Positions 46,531 to 59,299 of a DNA stretch of 64,000 nucleotides are shown here, piece after piece. Numbering within the stretch: the first letter of the stretch is position 1; every line of letters starts with the position of its first letter. The notes below the pieces were generated by a model. It saw only the letters and a list, made by a program, of their open reading frames with translations, ran no database searches and was not told where the DNA came from. The position numbers were made by a program, and so were the translations under genes. The stretch is taken from NCBI GenBank assembly GCA_948567375.1, contig OX419758.1:62525965-62589964 (forward strand), written 5' to 3'. The DNA is from Lunularia cruciata (taxonomy: Eukaryota; Streptophyta; Marchantiopsida; Lunulariales; Lunulariaceae).

Positions 46531-46773
46531 TTAATCTCCCTCGAGCGCTCCCTTACTCAACACTACTACGGAAGGAAAAACTCCCCTCCCTAAAGATGTC
46601 AATCTTCCTACAGGAGCAAAGTTCCGACAGCAGCAGAATCTTGGTAAAAGATCGAGCTCATCGAGCTGGACTGTGCAGACGATATTCAAACTCGCGAGGA
46701 AGTGAGGAATCTCTTCATCTCCCATGAGTCCTGCTTCTAGTGAAGAATGCCTGTCGTCGCCAGGCGTGGGCAT
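46531..46773 (-). CDS. Possible upstream ORF before the ATXR2-type start
   Basis: An 80-codon frame (MPTPGDDRHSSLEAG...) on the minus strand ends with TAA at 46533-46531, one base before the main ATG at 46529. If the 5' leader extends this far, it would be an upstream ORF that could limit translation of the methyltransferase. The peptide has no known domain, and its coding status is unproven. The leader could also be shorter or spliced. Confidence 0.3.
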   Translation of the reverse strand: MPTPGDDRHSSLEAGLMGDEEIPHFLASLNIVCTVQLDELDLLPRFCCCRNFAPVGRLTSLGRGVFPSVVVLSKGALEGD

Positions 46774-46779
46774 GTGTCA

Positions 46780-47090
46780 CTAACACGTAGTAGTTACACA
46801 TTCTATCCCATCTAGAAGAGATACCGCCAAATAAGGTGGCTGCTTCGTGTCTATTTAGTGAGACTGTCAGTACTTTGTCCAGTCAACCTAAGAATGGTGA
46901 CGCATCAGCCCGATTGTGAGCTCAACGCAGTCTCCCGCATGTCAACAGAGTTACCCAAGTCTTGTTGCAGAAGCCTTGTTTCGAACGCGCACCATGGTGA
47001 ACTGTATACACCACGTACTCATACTGCACTCCATCCAAACATTTTGCCTTGCTTCGCGCAAGCGCAAAAAGTGAAAATTCATTGGTTTTA
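46780..47090. other. ATXR2: Upstream region of the ATXR2-type gene
   Basis: This CpG-containing stretch is the likely promoter and leader side of the gene and ends where AT-rich repeat DNA begins near 47.09 kb. I cannot name specific promoter elements. Confidence 0.35.
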
Positions 47091-49840
47091 AGGACTGTAT
47101 CGTCCATCCAAATTTTTTCTTGCCAATTCAAAATCTTTAAAAGATAAATAAGCAAAACCTTTAGTCATATTTGTTATCATTTTTAATTTTGCTTGGTTTG
47201 CATTTCACTATTTTAAGTTCATGTTGAAACAGTAAGAAAATCATCTTATGGCCAATTTCATAATTCATTGTCAATTAATCATTCATTTGATGTATTTTAC
47301 TCTATATATTTATTTATTTATTTATATATAATAAGCATTCACAACAACCACACTAAATCATCTTTTACAAACTATTCTTGTGATTTACACACTTGGGATA
47401 TAATACCGTCTAAACTCTCAGTGTGCAATTTTGAAGAGGTAGAGAGAAAAAATGGCTCTTATATTAGAATGCAACTTTACAAATTCCACAATGGAGGAGA
47501 AAAAAATTGTAAAATAAATTTATAATTCTTTGGAAAGGAAAAACTTACTTTATACATACATTATTACTTTCTAATAAACCAGAAATAACATACTAATTAT
47601 AAAAATAAACCTTCAATCTTGGCTACCCCTATTTACTCCTCTAATATCTATTTCTACAAAGAGGTCTAACATGTACTTATAAGTTACACGATGAGATTCG
47701 TATCTCATAGTGATCTTTGTTAGAAGTCTTCCACAAAAGTATATATACATAAATTTCTCACAAACATACTCTAAATTGGATTGAAATATTTTGATTATCC
47801 TTATAAAGAGTACCCTTTTACATCTTAGGAGCTTTATCCTCCCATTTCTCGTTCTAATTTTCTGTTATCCATTATTATTACTATTAATATTGTATGTAAG
47901 AATAACTATATATGAATTATAGTTATGATGATTTTTTCTTAAGACAAGTATCTAAATCAGTCAAATTAAGTAATAAAGAAACTGTTCATAATACTAATGG
48001 TTTGGAGCCATTGTGCTCAAAATTAGAGTAGTTTGGACAAGACGTACCGAAGTACCACATTAGTGAGAGAATTCACTCACGAGTCCCGCACAGCTATGGT
48101 TAGCTTCACTCATGAGACTCCTGACTACACCTAGACATCTATATATAAGTTCACTCTTGAACTATTCTTGACTCTCCTTAGTAATCTACATTTAACTTTA
48201 CCCATAATTTTTCACCAACTACCTTACTAGTCAATACGGTTGACTAGATGAGAGCAAGTTTAGTTTTGATTAACCAAAGATAGTTACATGCCGCTAGAAA
48301 TTGCCTATATTCACCTAAGTGTATTAATTTTCTCATATTGAGGCATGCAATACATACCTTAATATGCCTGAAATTATTCAAAACTACCCCCATTTAAAGG
48401 AATATATACTTGAGGTATAAATTCCTTTAATACGTAAATCGGCATAGAAGTTGAGAAACATCATCGGTATATGGATGGATCTTTTTGCATTACACTTGCT
48501 TAGTTTTTGTATAGGTGCGTCAATGAGTTTTCTTGGACTTTTAGAATAGACTAGAAAGGGTAGACTATACAGCAAAAATATTTAGCATTTAGATTATTTG
48601 AGCAAGGATGCTTCCAAGATGATCATAGTGTCTTTTGTGGATGTTTGAGAGGTAGTAAAGGTACCCTTTGATCTTGAGGAAGGGGCTCTCATCCAAGGGG
48701 CAGGCAAGAAGGAAAACGAGCTAGTCTAAAAGACACATAAGGAGTTAAATGCTTAGGATTAGTTTAGAAAATACAAATAAAAATAGTTATTAACAATCAA
48801 TCATCTACTCAATATTCTTAGTTGTAAGATATACATTTTCTATACAAAGGCATTACAAGAATAAAAACCAATCAATATTTTCATTTCTTGGAATAAAAAT
48901 ATAATAGCAAGAGCTTATAATCTTTGCATACCTCAAATCTATATTTTATATTAAAATCCTATCTATTCACAAAGAAAGAAACCAAGCTTATAAGCTAGCG
49001 CTATATATTAACAAGCACCATATAATCACATGAGAGATTAATTAAGTTTTTTATGAATACTTATACTTTTCTTACATAAGTAGTTAAAAAAACTAAAATA
49101 ATAAGATTATCGAAGGATCAACTGAATTACGTTAGAGCTCCACAAGAGAGTAGTGAATATATGCTCATTATTTAATTTATTTTTTTGTATTTATATATAA
49201 GTGTAAGATTTATCATGTTTTTCATATATAACATATATAGAATATATTTTTTGGAGTTTCACAATATATTCTTCAGATATTAAAATATTATTTATTAATT
49301 TAAAATACTCATATTTATTATATAAATATCTTATAAATTCTCCCTTATTAATAAAGAATAAAAGAGTGAATTTTGATTAATATTTGAATTTAAAACATTA
49401 ATATAAGTGAATAAATAATAATAATATAGAAGTTTCAATATTTCGTTTATATAACATACTTTAGATATGATTAGAGTGTTATTTATTTATGGTACACTTT
49501 GATAGTTTTCTTGTAATTTAAAGAATAGTTTTATGATTATTTTCTTAAAAATCAAGAATCAATCAAAGGAAGTAGCATTGAGATAAGATAAATGAATATA
49601 TACTACCCATATTCATTGGTTCTTTTTTCATTTGAGATATTTGCATACTATCATATATTTGAACCAAAATTAATATATTTTGTTATTTTAAAAAGTATTT
49701 GCTAAAATTTTCTCTATGGAATATGTGGTTCACATACTTTTTCAAAAGTTGTGTTTTAAATAGTTTTCTCTCTTTTCCATAGTGATATGGTAGAATAATT
49801 GCTTTTCAAGAAAGAATATCTCTCGGCTAAGTTCTATTTG
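47091..49840. other. AT-rich intergenic DNA, nothing recognised
   Basis: CpG-poor sequence with a short (TTTA)n run near 47308-47330 and no coding motif. It probably consists of old repeats beyond recognition. Confidence 0.45.
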
Positions 49841-51096
49841 GAGTTGTGTTGGTACATACAAGGGTATAAATAGAACAAGTACAAAGATGAATGCACTCCA
49901 AAGTCATGAACCCAAAGGAGTCAAGTCCAAAGAATAGGTGAAGGCAAAGAACTCAAGAACAAAGATTCTATGGACTTGAGGATCATACACCAATTTGAAT
50001 GCGCCGCTACTTAGATAAAGCACTAACACCGAGGACCATTGGTATCCACCAAAGGGCTCACATGGGTGGAGAATAGCTGCTCACCTCTTTATTGAAAAAT
50101 CTTCGCTATAAAATTGAGTGCACATCAAGCAATTTCACTCGTTGCCAAAAACTTTTAATCTCAAACCAAATGAGCAAGCAATACTCCTAGATCTTTGTAT
50201 TTCTTTGCAATTCTTTGTAGTCCTTCATAGTTGTCCAAATTTGGCCGTTTGTGCCTTATAGGAAACATGGTTTTCATTCCAAAAGCCAAGAGAAAGATCC
50301 TCAAAGCAATTCTTCCTCCCTTAATAATGAACAAGTGTGCAATTTATTGCATGAGTGAGTTAGTCTAGAGCAAGCTTCTCTCCTTCTTGCTTTGGAATTA
50401 AGGACTTAGTGATTTGGATCATCCAACAGATGAGAAGCAAGGTGGAAAGAGCTAATGGGATCTTTGAAGGAAACCCTTTGCATGGATAGAGGAGAATTAG
50501 AGGAATTTCATCGGGTTTGATAAAGCTCTCTCTAGATGTATGACTCTTGATACCAAATTTGGGCATGCATACTTGAGATGAACACCCAAACCATTGAGTC
50601 CTTCAATGAGAAACAATCCACAAACAATGGTTAAAGGATGTGAATTTACAAGGACCTTGCCCAAAGGGTGGTTGTTGAAGTAGTCATGAAATTGTTTTAG
50701 TCAAAAGGAACAACCTACATCAAAAGTAGCCAAGCCATCTTCTTTTAAGTATATGTATCAAGGAGAGCAAGTGAATTGTGCACATATGTTCTACCTATAG
50801 GCAAGGAGAATGTTCATACGATTTGAAGAAGATGGTAGAGCAGCCTACCTAGCTCCCTTGCTTTATACTTCTAATTGGACTAAAATTGCTTATGAAGGAG
50901 GAAAGGAGAAAGTTACTAAGCCACTATCACCTAGCAAGATACTTCACCTCACAACTCAATAAGAGGTTCATAATTTGGAAGTATCAAGTTGTAGATGAAG
51001 AAAATACTAAAACTCATTAGTTTTTATTGGTAGATGAAGAGTAAACCAACACAATCAAGAAGAAGAGATCATCACCATCAAGATCTTGAAACCTAG

Positions 51097-51665
51097 CCAA
51101 GTGTAATATTTTTAGGATAGGAGAACTCTCAAGAGAAATACAAGAAAAGGAATACAAAGCTTCACACTCAATATTCCAATGCCCTAAAGGAGCACCTTGT
51201 CTTTATTATATAGCAAATAGGAAACTCCACCCTTGGATTAGATGCATGATTAGGGATATGTCACCAAGCTCCACCCTTAAATTAGTTGCATGGATGATGA
51301 CATGTTGGTTCTTTTCCTATTTGGTTGGTCCAACAAGTTTGACAAGAGGGAATCTTTAGGGAATCTTCCTGTTGGAAGCTCAGAATCGCATGGATGATGT
51401 ACCATTGGAAAGTTCTCAATGAGACAAACATATTTCTGAAGAGGAAATTTATTTTTATTTTTAGGCCTAATTCATCTATTTAGGCATTTGAAATTGGCTC
51501 TAAAGTCTCCAAGGTGTTTTTGGCTCATGCCTTATTAGTAGAAGTCCTCTTTTGGTGACATCTCTATCTGATCTACTTAGTAAATCATATATAACATCCT
51601 TCCAAATGTTACCAAGCCAAATTTCACCTCTAAATAATATGTCTAGCTAATGGTATTACACCAAG
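51097..51665. mobile_element. Solo LTR of the chromovirus family with target duplication
   Basis: The LTR runs from TGTAATATT (51102) to GGTATTACA (51660), 559 bases. It matches both LTRs of the element at 28533-34170. It is flanked by a perfect 5-bp duplication CCAAG (51097-51101 and 51661-51665). There is no internal sequence, so it results from recombination between the two LTRs of a former full element. The orientation relative to the full element is the same (gag-pol would have been on the minus strand). Confidence 0.92.
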
Positions 51666-52049
51666 AGACCAAGGAAGAACCCCCACGTGATTAATGTATC
51701 TTTGGAGGATGAAGCAAAAGATATGAAGAAAGAAGAAGGAGAGGAAAACAACTCCCTCACCTTGCAAGAGTCAGTATCCAAATGAACGGCCAAGCACAAC
51801 ACAAAGATACACAAAATCTAGAATAATAGGGTGTAGATCAAGAAGACTATGCCAAAGATCAACAAGAAGAAATACAACTTTGGTTTGAAGAACCCCTTAG
51901 CCCCAACCAAGAAGTTGAAGAATATGATGAGGCCAAGGAGAATGTCAAAAAATAAACCAGAGGGAAAGTGGACATTGAAGAAGAAGAAGACCTTTGAGTG
52001 GAGTGCAATAGAGAGAAAAAGAAGAACCACACGAGTATAAAGAGCACCA

Positions 52050-52367
52050 ATGATGGATGGGTCAAATTTCGTTCTCAATTTGGTACAACCAGTGTTGAAA
52101 TTGATGGAGATGATCTTGCCTAAGTATCATGAGGTTTATGCAAATGTCACCAACTACACCTCTCTTGTCCAAAGGCTACACAAGTATATGTACATAAGGA
52201 AGGCAAAGCAAGGCAAGTGGAAGGAAGAGGTAAAAAAGAATCAGATTTTTTACAAGGAGGAGTGCAAGAAGGTGAATGCACTCATGCATGAGAACCCTAA
52301 AGTGAAGTGCAAAAACTCTTCCCTTGCTGCAGATCAGACCCATACAAAGAAGAATTTTGGAGGTTGA
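52050..52367 (+). pseudogene. Lys/Glu-rich open frame within the unidentified element
   Basis: A 105-codon frame (LVQPVLKLMEMILPKYHEVY..., then a basic KAKQGKWKEEVKKNQ stretch). It has helical, coiled-coil-like composition but no motif I recognise. Stops bracket it on both sides within similar composition (51849-52600), so it is probably one surviving piece of a longer decayed frame. Confidence 0.35.
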
Positions 52368-53229
52368 AAGAGACCTAAGAGCTCTTCAACTTGAACAAAA
52401 ATAGAAATAATAAGGGTACAAAGAGCAACTCAAGGCAAGAGACAAAGAAATGTTCAACATTTGGGAAGAACTCAAAAAGAGGTTAAATTTGTTACCCTAG
52501 AGTTCAAATGTTGAAGTATAGGAAGGAAGCAACCATACAATTTGAACAATTAGTCAAAGAGTTGAAGGAGGAGAAGGAGTAGAGTGCAACATACCAGTCC
52601 TAAATATTGGAGAAGGTGATAAGGAGGTTTCATCCTTGAATAATAAATCTAAAGAAACAAAGGTGAAGAACCTTCAATAGATCAAGGAATTTTGTGATCA
52701 GTTGGTAGCCATGATGGAGGAAGCAACTCAATGTAGAATGACAGAGATAAAGTTACATGAGCTGAAGTTATAGGTCCAAAATCTGGAAGAGAAAAATACA
52801 AAGATTAGAAGATGGAACAACTAGCAATCAGGCTCTAGGAGCATGAAGACAAGAAATTCACTAAGTCTGATGATACAATAGGCTTAGAAATTGCAAACTC
52901 AATGAGAAGATTGAACTCCTAATTAGAATTTATAAGGCAAATGTAGTTCGTTGTAGTAGAATCTAAGGCAAAGATCTTTGCAAAAGAAGTTCTTTGTAGT
53001 CGTAGGACCTTCAGAGATATAAACCTTGGAGTAGTAAGCCCAAAGAAGGCAATACTGCAAGTTGTCTTTTGGGAGGAATTGATATCTTTTATGACACGTG
53101 TAAGGTGCCTAATTAACCAACATATGAGTAGAATAGGATAAGACAAGAAGAGAGGATTAGCAATGTATAGTGAAGATGAACCAAGAAGATCTTTGGATTT
53201 GATCAACCATTAGATGTCTATTTAAAGCT

Positions 53230-55770
53230 TTAATCAGTTGGAAATAATTTTATTCAATCATTTTCCTTGAATATGAATAAATCAAAAGGACAATATGCTC
53301 TTCATTGCTTTTCCTTCATTTTGTGTATTGATGCATACCTTTGTTGAGTGATTGTGAGGAAACTTTGTAATAGGAACCTAAGTGATTGAGTAAGAGTGGT
53401 TATTCGTACTTGTGACTAGAGTATGGGATTCTTGAGAGTTTGTGAGGAGACAAGCAATGCCTTGATAGATAAAAAATGAACTCTTGTTTTGAATAATCCC
53501 ATAAGAGCAAAGATGAAGTATTACATCAATACAAAGAGCCTTCAAAGTTATACCTTATGTGAAGTGTAGTACATATTATTTGGAACTGATGTCTTTGTAC
53601 TAAAATAACCACTTTGGGTTTGATCAAATCATCACCTTCAAGAAATAGTTTGAGAATATTGTGAGAGTGATCTTTTAGATTTCCATTTGCTATAGTGCAT
53701 CATAGGGGTGACACTACACTCCTTGAGAGTAGTTCCTTCCCAGGTGGGTAAATAGATAACAATAAAGGATTGCAAATTATAACACTTCTCTTCAAATCTA
53801 GCCATTTCAGACCCATATCTTTGAATGAACGACATGTTTCTTGTTGATACCACTTTTTGGTTGACATTGGATTACCATAGAATAAGGAATAAATTTCAAA
53901 TTAGAGAAAAATGCTTAAACCAAAAACCTCTATATTTTTATCTAGAGTCCCTTGGACTAATTTCTTCATGCATTTTCATTTATAGATACCAAAAAATTAA
54001 GGTAAAAAGATAATATTATATGAATGCACATCTTTTTATCATTTTACAATCATAATTTGATACAAGTTGAGAAACATTGAGTACTTATATGAACTGATCA
54101 TTAGTCTAGATACTTAATTAGTGTGTATTTGTATCATCTATAATATTAAAAAAATATCGAGTTTATATTAGCATATCTTTGGATAGAGTAGTGATATTAA
54201 ATGACTAAAATGAGAATGATTAAGGAATTGGATATTTACTTTAATTTAGATATAAAATAAATATATTATATAAATCAGATAATTCCTAACGTATAGTCAA
54301 GGTAAGATTCTGATAGCAAGTAAGCTTAAAGGTCCTATCTTGACCTTACTCATAAATCATCATTCTCAATTAGACATAGTATAATATCTCCTTTGACATC
54401 TAAAAAATTTGTATAAAAAAATAAAGAAATATTGATGGAATTACTTGTTACATTTTATACGATACATATCAATACATATCAAAGCTCAAACTTGTTGTAT
54501 TGTATTGATTGTTCCTCTACCATGAATGATCAAATTTAGTTTTTCTTCCAGGAATTAATATTGGGATATGAAAGCTTAAGGCTTGATGAATGGGTGTTTA
54601 AGGTATCCATAGCATGTTACAAATAATGTCATCATATTGTGGACTTTGCCACACTGAAGTATTATTATCTGATATTGGGTTTTAGCTTGATTTTATCTCT
54701 TATACGTTATCCTAGTATTGCTTGATTGGATCTTCCTATCCTTCTTGTCATCCTATGTGCCATGTCGTTCTACATGATATTATATTCATATAGCTAACTT
54801 GTGTTGGATTTTATGATACTTAGGAGTTCATCATATACAAATAATATTTGGTATTGAATTCTTTTTCTAATACAGATCAAACACTAATTTTATAATAGAT
54901 TAATTGATAAATAAAATATAATCTCATGGAAGTGTTATATCTTTTTTTAAATGTATGTTTTCAATAGCAGTCTTATCTATATATTATTTATCAAATTTGA
55001 AGTATCATAATTTTTCTAAAGTGCTAACTTCAATTGTAAGCTACAATAAAAATAAAAATGTATATAGAAAAATATAATAATGAATAATACCTATACTTGT
55101 AATATATATGGTATTTTAATATTTAGTCATCAAAAGCTTTTTTAGATTACATATTAAGATCTTAAAATGCTTCAATGTATAGACATACTCCTTGTAGTCT
55201 TCCTCTAAAATGTTTAGAATATTTGGATCTTTTCTTAAAATATATATATAGAACCCTTAAAATACTAGAAATATTACCTATTGATACAAGATTTAATCTT
55301 AAGTATTCACAATAAATATACGAACTTGTATCTATATATTAAAGTAATGATAAATTACATTTGTATTGAGTCTTCTTGATTGCAATCAAATAATTATTTC
55401 CTAGTCATCCAATGACTTTTATGCTACTTTAGTTCCTCTAAAGGATTCATTGTAACATATATATTCTTCATGGAGAAGGATTGCATATATGTATGATATA
55501 TTAGTGTATGTGTAGGTAAATTACTATAAAAATTTCCAAGTAACATTCTTCATTTATCTATTTTTTGGACTTTTATTGATGGATCAATCATCCATATTTT
55601 TGTAATAATTAATTAATTATAAATAATTTTTAACCATCCACCTATTAAATTTAACCATCATGCTATCTTCTTGCCATTATTTTACATCTTTATTTGCACT
55701 CCTTAAAGTCTCAATTGATAGGTCTTTTTTCCAACTCCTTCTTTTGCAAGTTTCTACACTTCTAAAATGG
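53230..55770. other. AT-rich DNA, nothing firmly recognised
   Basis: A stretch near 53780-53830 (ACACTTCTCTTCAAATCTAGCC...) resembles 56217-56260, so part of this region may also belong to the unidentified element. The rest is AT-rich and without motifs. Confidence 0.4.
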
Positions 55771-55779
55771 GATTTCATG

Positions 55780-56620
55780 TGTGCACTTATTTGGATACAA
55801 AGAATACACCACCAAAGATCTTTCCATACAAAGGAATGGTATAGAGATATTGAGTTCAAAGAAGGGTACAAAGAGCACAATACAAATAATATTTGAAGCC
55901 AAAGATCTTCAAAAACAAAGATTGTTTGTTGATTTGAATGGCACCATCACTTGAATAAAGAACAACCACCAAGGACCATTGACACCCATCAAATAGTTCT
56001 CATATGTGGACAATGATAGCTCATTCTTTGAGGACCGTTACCAAAGAAGGTACCTAAGAGAGCAAAAGAAATCCTAATATGGTCAATGTTTCTTTGGATG
56101 CAGTGAAAGAGAAGCAGAAGTGCTGCAAGTGAAGAAGAAGTACCATGATTGCTTACATTACACTCTGTTGGGATTGGTTCATACCTTAGAGGTTAAACAT
56201 AAAAATAACTACAATAATGACACTTCTCTTCAATACTATTCATTTCCAACCCACATCTCAATGGGAATAAATTTTTTTTCCTATTATACTTTAAATTTTA
56301 TGACATTGAGTTGTCACATAAAATTTTGGCACCACTACCAAGGATACATTCTTTGGGGTGGCTAGATACAAAGAGTAAAAAAGGCAATGAATGTTGTTAG
56401 GGAAGTGAGTACCATAAGAAGTCATTCAAACACCTTGTGACTTATGAGCATACAAGAGAAATCAAAAGTGTAAAGCTAAGTGTTATGTAATAGAAAGAAA
56501 AGCTCAAGACAAAGTTGATAATATTCAAAGACACAAACAATGATAAAGACCAAATTGGCCCTTTGGCAATTGTGCCTACAAAAAGGATAGTTTGGCTTCA
56601 AAAACATCTTTGGGAAATTT
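55780..56620 (+). mobile_element. Unidentified decayed repeat element, copy 2 (partial)
   Basis: It matches the beginning of the element at 49850 and its segment after the solo LTR, here contiguous. The insertion of the solo LTR in copy 1 is thus seen by comparison. The copy ends where the Ty3 LTR begins near 56630. Confidence 0.45.
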
Positions 56621-56629
56621 TTTGTGTGA

Positions 56630-57214
56630 ATATATATTGATACAAAATATACATTTTTGTCAACATCATACACTATAAAAGCACAAATCCTATAAAAAAC
56701 CATACATAAACTCCAAAGACCCACAATAATCAGATCTCAACATTCAATACTCTTTGCCAACAAGCACTAATTACACCATCAAGCCTCACTTAGTCTAGCT
56801 AAGAGAATCCAAGCTCCACTTGCTAGCCTCTATCCACCGTACTAAGCGCTCAAATGCTCAACATAAAGGAAGTAAGCTCTATGGAGCTACACCTTGAAGT
56901 ATACTCCTTTGGAGTAGCTTGGGAGTCCAACCCTAATAGCATATTCAATCATGTGAATGGGAGTTGTATTGGCATGAATGGTGGCTCTAATGATGCAATT
57001 ATAAATCCTAAAGTGGTAGATGGCCACCACCAAGTAATGCATCAGTAGCTATTGATAAAATTATCTAGCAAGATATTGACTTTAACCTCCTAGAAAACTT
57101 GCTTAGGCATTATAAATGTTGTGACAGTTGTTGTGCAAATATAAATTTTTACATAATCACATTAATGTCCATATCATACAATATAGAAGCACAACTCAGA
57201 TAAGAAGTCATACA
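56630..57214 (-). repeat. LTR of the PHD-bearing Ty3 family, minus copy
   Basis: Its reverse complement matches 60237-60901 in order, including the internal repetition of a roughly 100-bp word (GTATGACTT...GTGCTTCTAT...TGTATGATGTTGAC...). The word is found at both ends of the LTR here (57214-57125 and 56728-56630) as there. Confidence 0.7.
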
Positions 57215-58460
57215 AACTCGTCTTCCTAGCTAGTGTTATGCCCTTCTAACTCTAGATAGCCTTCTGCTCAAAGTATGTCATATGCTCTATGAAAATCAAA
57301 GATTAGGAGGTCAAGTGGTAAGGAGTCCTATTTTTAGTCACTTGTCTACAATCTATATCACAAAAAGAGTGCACTAGCTATAATGTCAAGTACATTGAGG
57401 ACATAGCTATTGCCCTTGAGGAGCCAATATGAGGGGAGTGATCAAACATGTCATATGCCATCCTCCCAAGTAGCTATCACATAACACCATAGTAGCAACA
57501 AAACCACATAAAATACATTGTAAGCTTATAAGTACAACTGCCAAGCTTGGGTCCATCTTGGCATCAATGTTTGGGAGGTGGCATGATGTACAATTGCACA
57601 CATGATCCTTCCAAAAAACACCATAAAATCCTTCCAACATAAGGACTCTGTAAGGAAAAATCTCATGCCTTCTCAAGGTAGTGTAGCCTATAGTCACATC
57701 AATGATTGTGGGTGCAGTCTACTATAGATGTATATATCACCTAGATGAAAACAATAAATTTAGGATCTATAACCTCTTCCTTAAATAGTGGTATAATGTA
57801 AGGTATCCCTATGTTGAGAAATTGTTAAGTTCTCCAAGGCTATTGGCATCATTCATTAAAATATATTTTCTTGTTGAGAAGATATGCTCACCCATAAAAC
57901 CAAATCATCCAAGTCCAAAATTGTAGTAGCATCATGACAAATAGCTACATGTAAATTTGGATCTCATCCATAAATTAAAAAATAAGGAGAGAAGGATGCT
58001 AAGGAGGCTTGCTTGTTGAATTGATCACCCATAGTCAACCAAGGTTATTGAATCTCCCAAGTGGCCTCTCTACAAATTATACTTACATAATCTTCTCTTC
58101 ACCATTTGAATAACTTTCTTTGCTAAACTATCTAACTTAGGGTGATCTTGAGATGTAGTATGGTGATCAATCAAAGCCTTATCACACAAGACTTAAAACC
58201 CTCCCAAAACCTTAGCTAGTGCACCAAAATGACTAAGAACCCAATCTAGGAATGAGTAAGTTGTCCCTCATTGGACTTGTTAAGAGTGTCACCAACTCAA
58301 TCCACTTGGAGAAGTACTCTACCATAACCAAAAAATACCAATGATATCTCACAATCAATGAGAAAGGTCTAGCAAAGTCCAAACTCTAGCAACAATGAAG
58401 GCAACCTATTGTCAAAATGCTAATAGTATAAACTATAAGAACATATTGTTTCCTTGAAGA
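57215..58460 (-). pseudogene. Ty3/gypsy polyprotein end: integrase plus PHD finger, minus copy
   Basis: Minus-strand frames give the integrase core (VMVEYFSKWIELVTL near 58360-58310, ALIDHHTTSQDHPKLDSLA near 58170-58110). The C-terminal ASLASFSPYFLIYG block is near 58000-57960, and RDTLHYTTI...YRS near 57810. ORF 57697-57407 then has LEGFYGVFWKDHVCNC and a PHD-like zinc finger: CILCG at residue 61, VLCDSYLGGWHMTCL at residues 71-85, then PQGQ, a stop, and LCPQC just before the terminus. One zinc Cys is Tyr here. Several frameshifts and stops separate the pieces. Confidence 0.75.
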
Positions 58461-58469
58461 TATGAGTGG

Positions 58470-58910
58470 AGATGACTAGGATTGAAGAAAAAGTGTCACA
58501 ATTTTCTTATAAAAATGGAGCTCTTGAAGGTGATTTTTTATTCTACACAAAGGTCAAGCAGCCCCAAGAGTCTTTTGTTCATAGTTACCTATCCTTTTCA
58601 CACTACAATTTTGTGATAGTGTTCTACACTTCTCTTGAATGTGTCAACCCCAACAACATTGCAAGTTACTGATATGCTAGACCTTTCATTATATGTGGCA
58701 GTTTATGGTACTCCAGATCCACTATGGCATATTGCCCTAAGTCTTCAGATCCTTAAGAATCCAACACCCTAGTCAGGCCCAAATGCACTTCCGCATTCCA
58801 GCACTTGTGCTCTTACATTGAGTTCCTCACCACTATTGAATCAAATAGTCACAAAGCATACATAACATAGAAAATAATACTCCAAGGATCTTAGAGGTCC
58901 TCATGCATCT
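58470..58910. other. Spacer between Ty3 fragment and foldback, nothing recognised
   Basis: A 68-codon plus-strand frame (58466-58672) has no recognisable domain. The sequence may be more of the decayed Ty3 element. Confidence 0.35.
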
Positions 58911-58918
58911 ACTTCAAT

Positions 58919-59196
58919 AATAAAACCCAATTCATGGACACAAGGATATTTTGATCAAGCATATATGAAATTAGATGGAAAGGATAGATTTTTGAACTTG
59001 AGTTACTTTGGAATTAAGCCTCTTATTCTTCATACTAAAGCAATATGCTTCCTACCTTATACATTACACTTCCTACTAAAGTAATAGGAATCATTAGAGG
59101 TTTAGCCCTAAAGTAATTCAAGTTCAGAAATCCATCTTGTCCATCTAATTTCATGTATGCTTGATCCAAATGTCCATGTATCCATGAATTGGGTTC
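58919..59196. repeat. Long foldback: about 115-bp imperfect inverted repeat
   Basis: The left arm (58919-59036) and right arm (59080-59196) are reverse complements at roughly four of five positions. Shared words are CCAATTCATGGA, CAAGCATA.ATGAAATTAGATGG and TGAACTTGA.TTACTTT. The loop is about 40 bases and contains TTACACTTCCT. The transcript would fold into a long hairpin. Confidence 0.75.
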
Positions 59197-59276
59197 TACT
59201 ATTGAAGTAGATGCAATCTTGTGGGGCAAAATCCCCTTATTAACTCTACTCCTATTAATGCTAACCTATTGTAACT

Positions 59277-59297
59277 ACCTTACCTTACCTTACCTTA
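59277..59297. repeat. (ACCTT)n microsatellite, about four units
   Basis: ACCTT is repeated about four times in a row, followed by ATTTGGAG. Minor simple repeat. Confidence 0.7.
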
Positions 59298-59299
59298 TT

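Larger units (their letters stand above)
49850..53220 (+). mobile_element. Unidentified decayed repeat element, copy 1
   Basis: The 49850-50090 segment (words such as GGTATAAATAGAACAAGTACAAAGA, AACAAAGATT, GAATGCGCC, CCACCAAGGACCATTG-like) resembles 55780-56080. The 51661-51780 segment resembles 56050-56130. Both pairs keep the same order, so these are two copies of one element. On the plus strand decayed protein-like stretches occur (for example RRMFIRFEEDGRAAYLAPLL near 50810-50870 and a Lys/Glu-rich region 51850-52370) with many TAG/TAA stops. I cannot name the family; an old LTR element is likely. A solo chromovirus LTR is inserted inside it. Confidence 0.45.

Noticed and set aside
51818..52078. 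Hydrophobic minus-strand frame of 86 codons
   Set aside because: It is the complement of a Lys-rich plus-strand region; poly-A-rich sense DNA gives Phe/Leu-rich antisense frames.
58928..59193. Classical MITE with terminal inverted repeats
   Set aside because: The arms fill nearly the whole unit and no target duplication was found, so I describe it only as a foldback.
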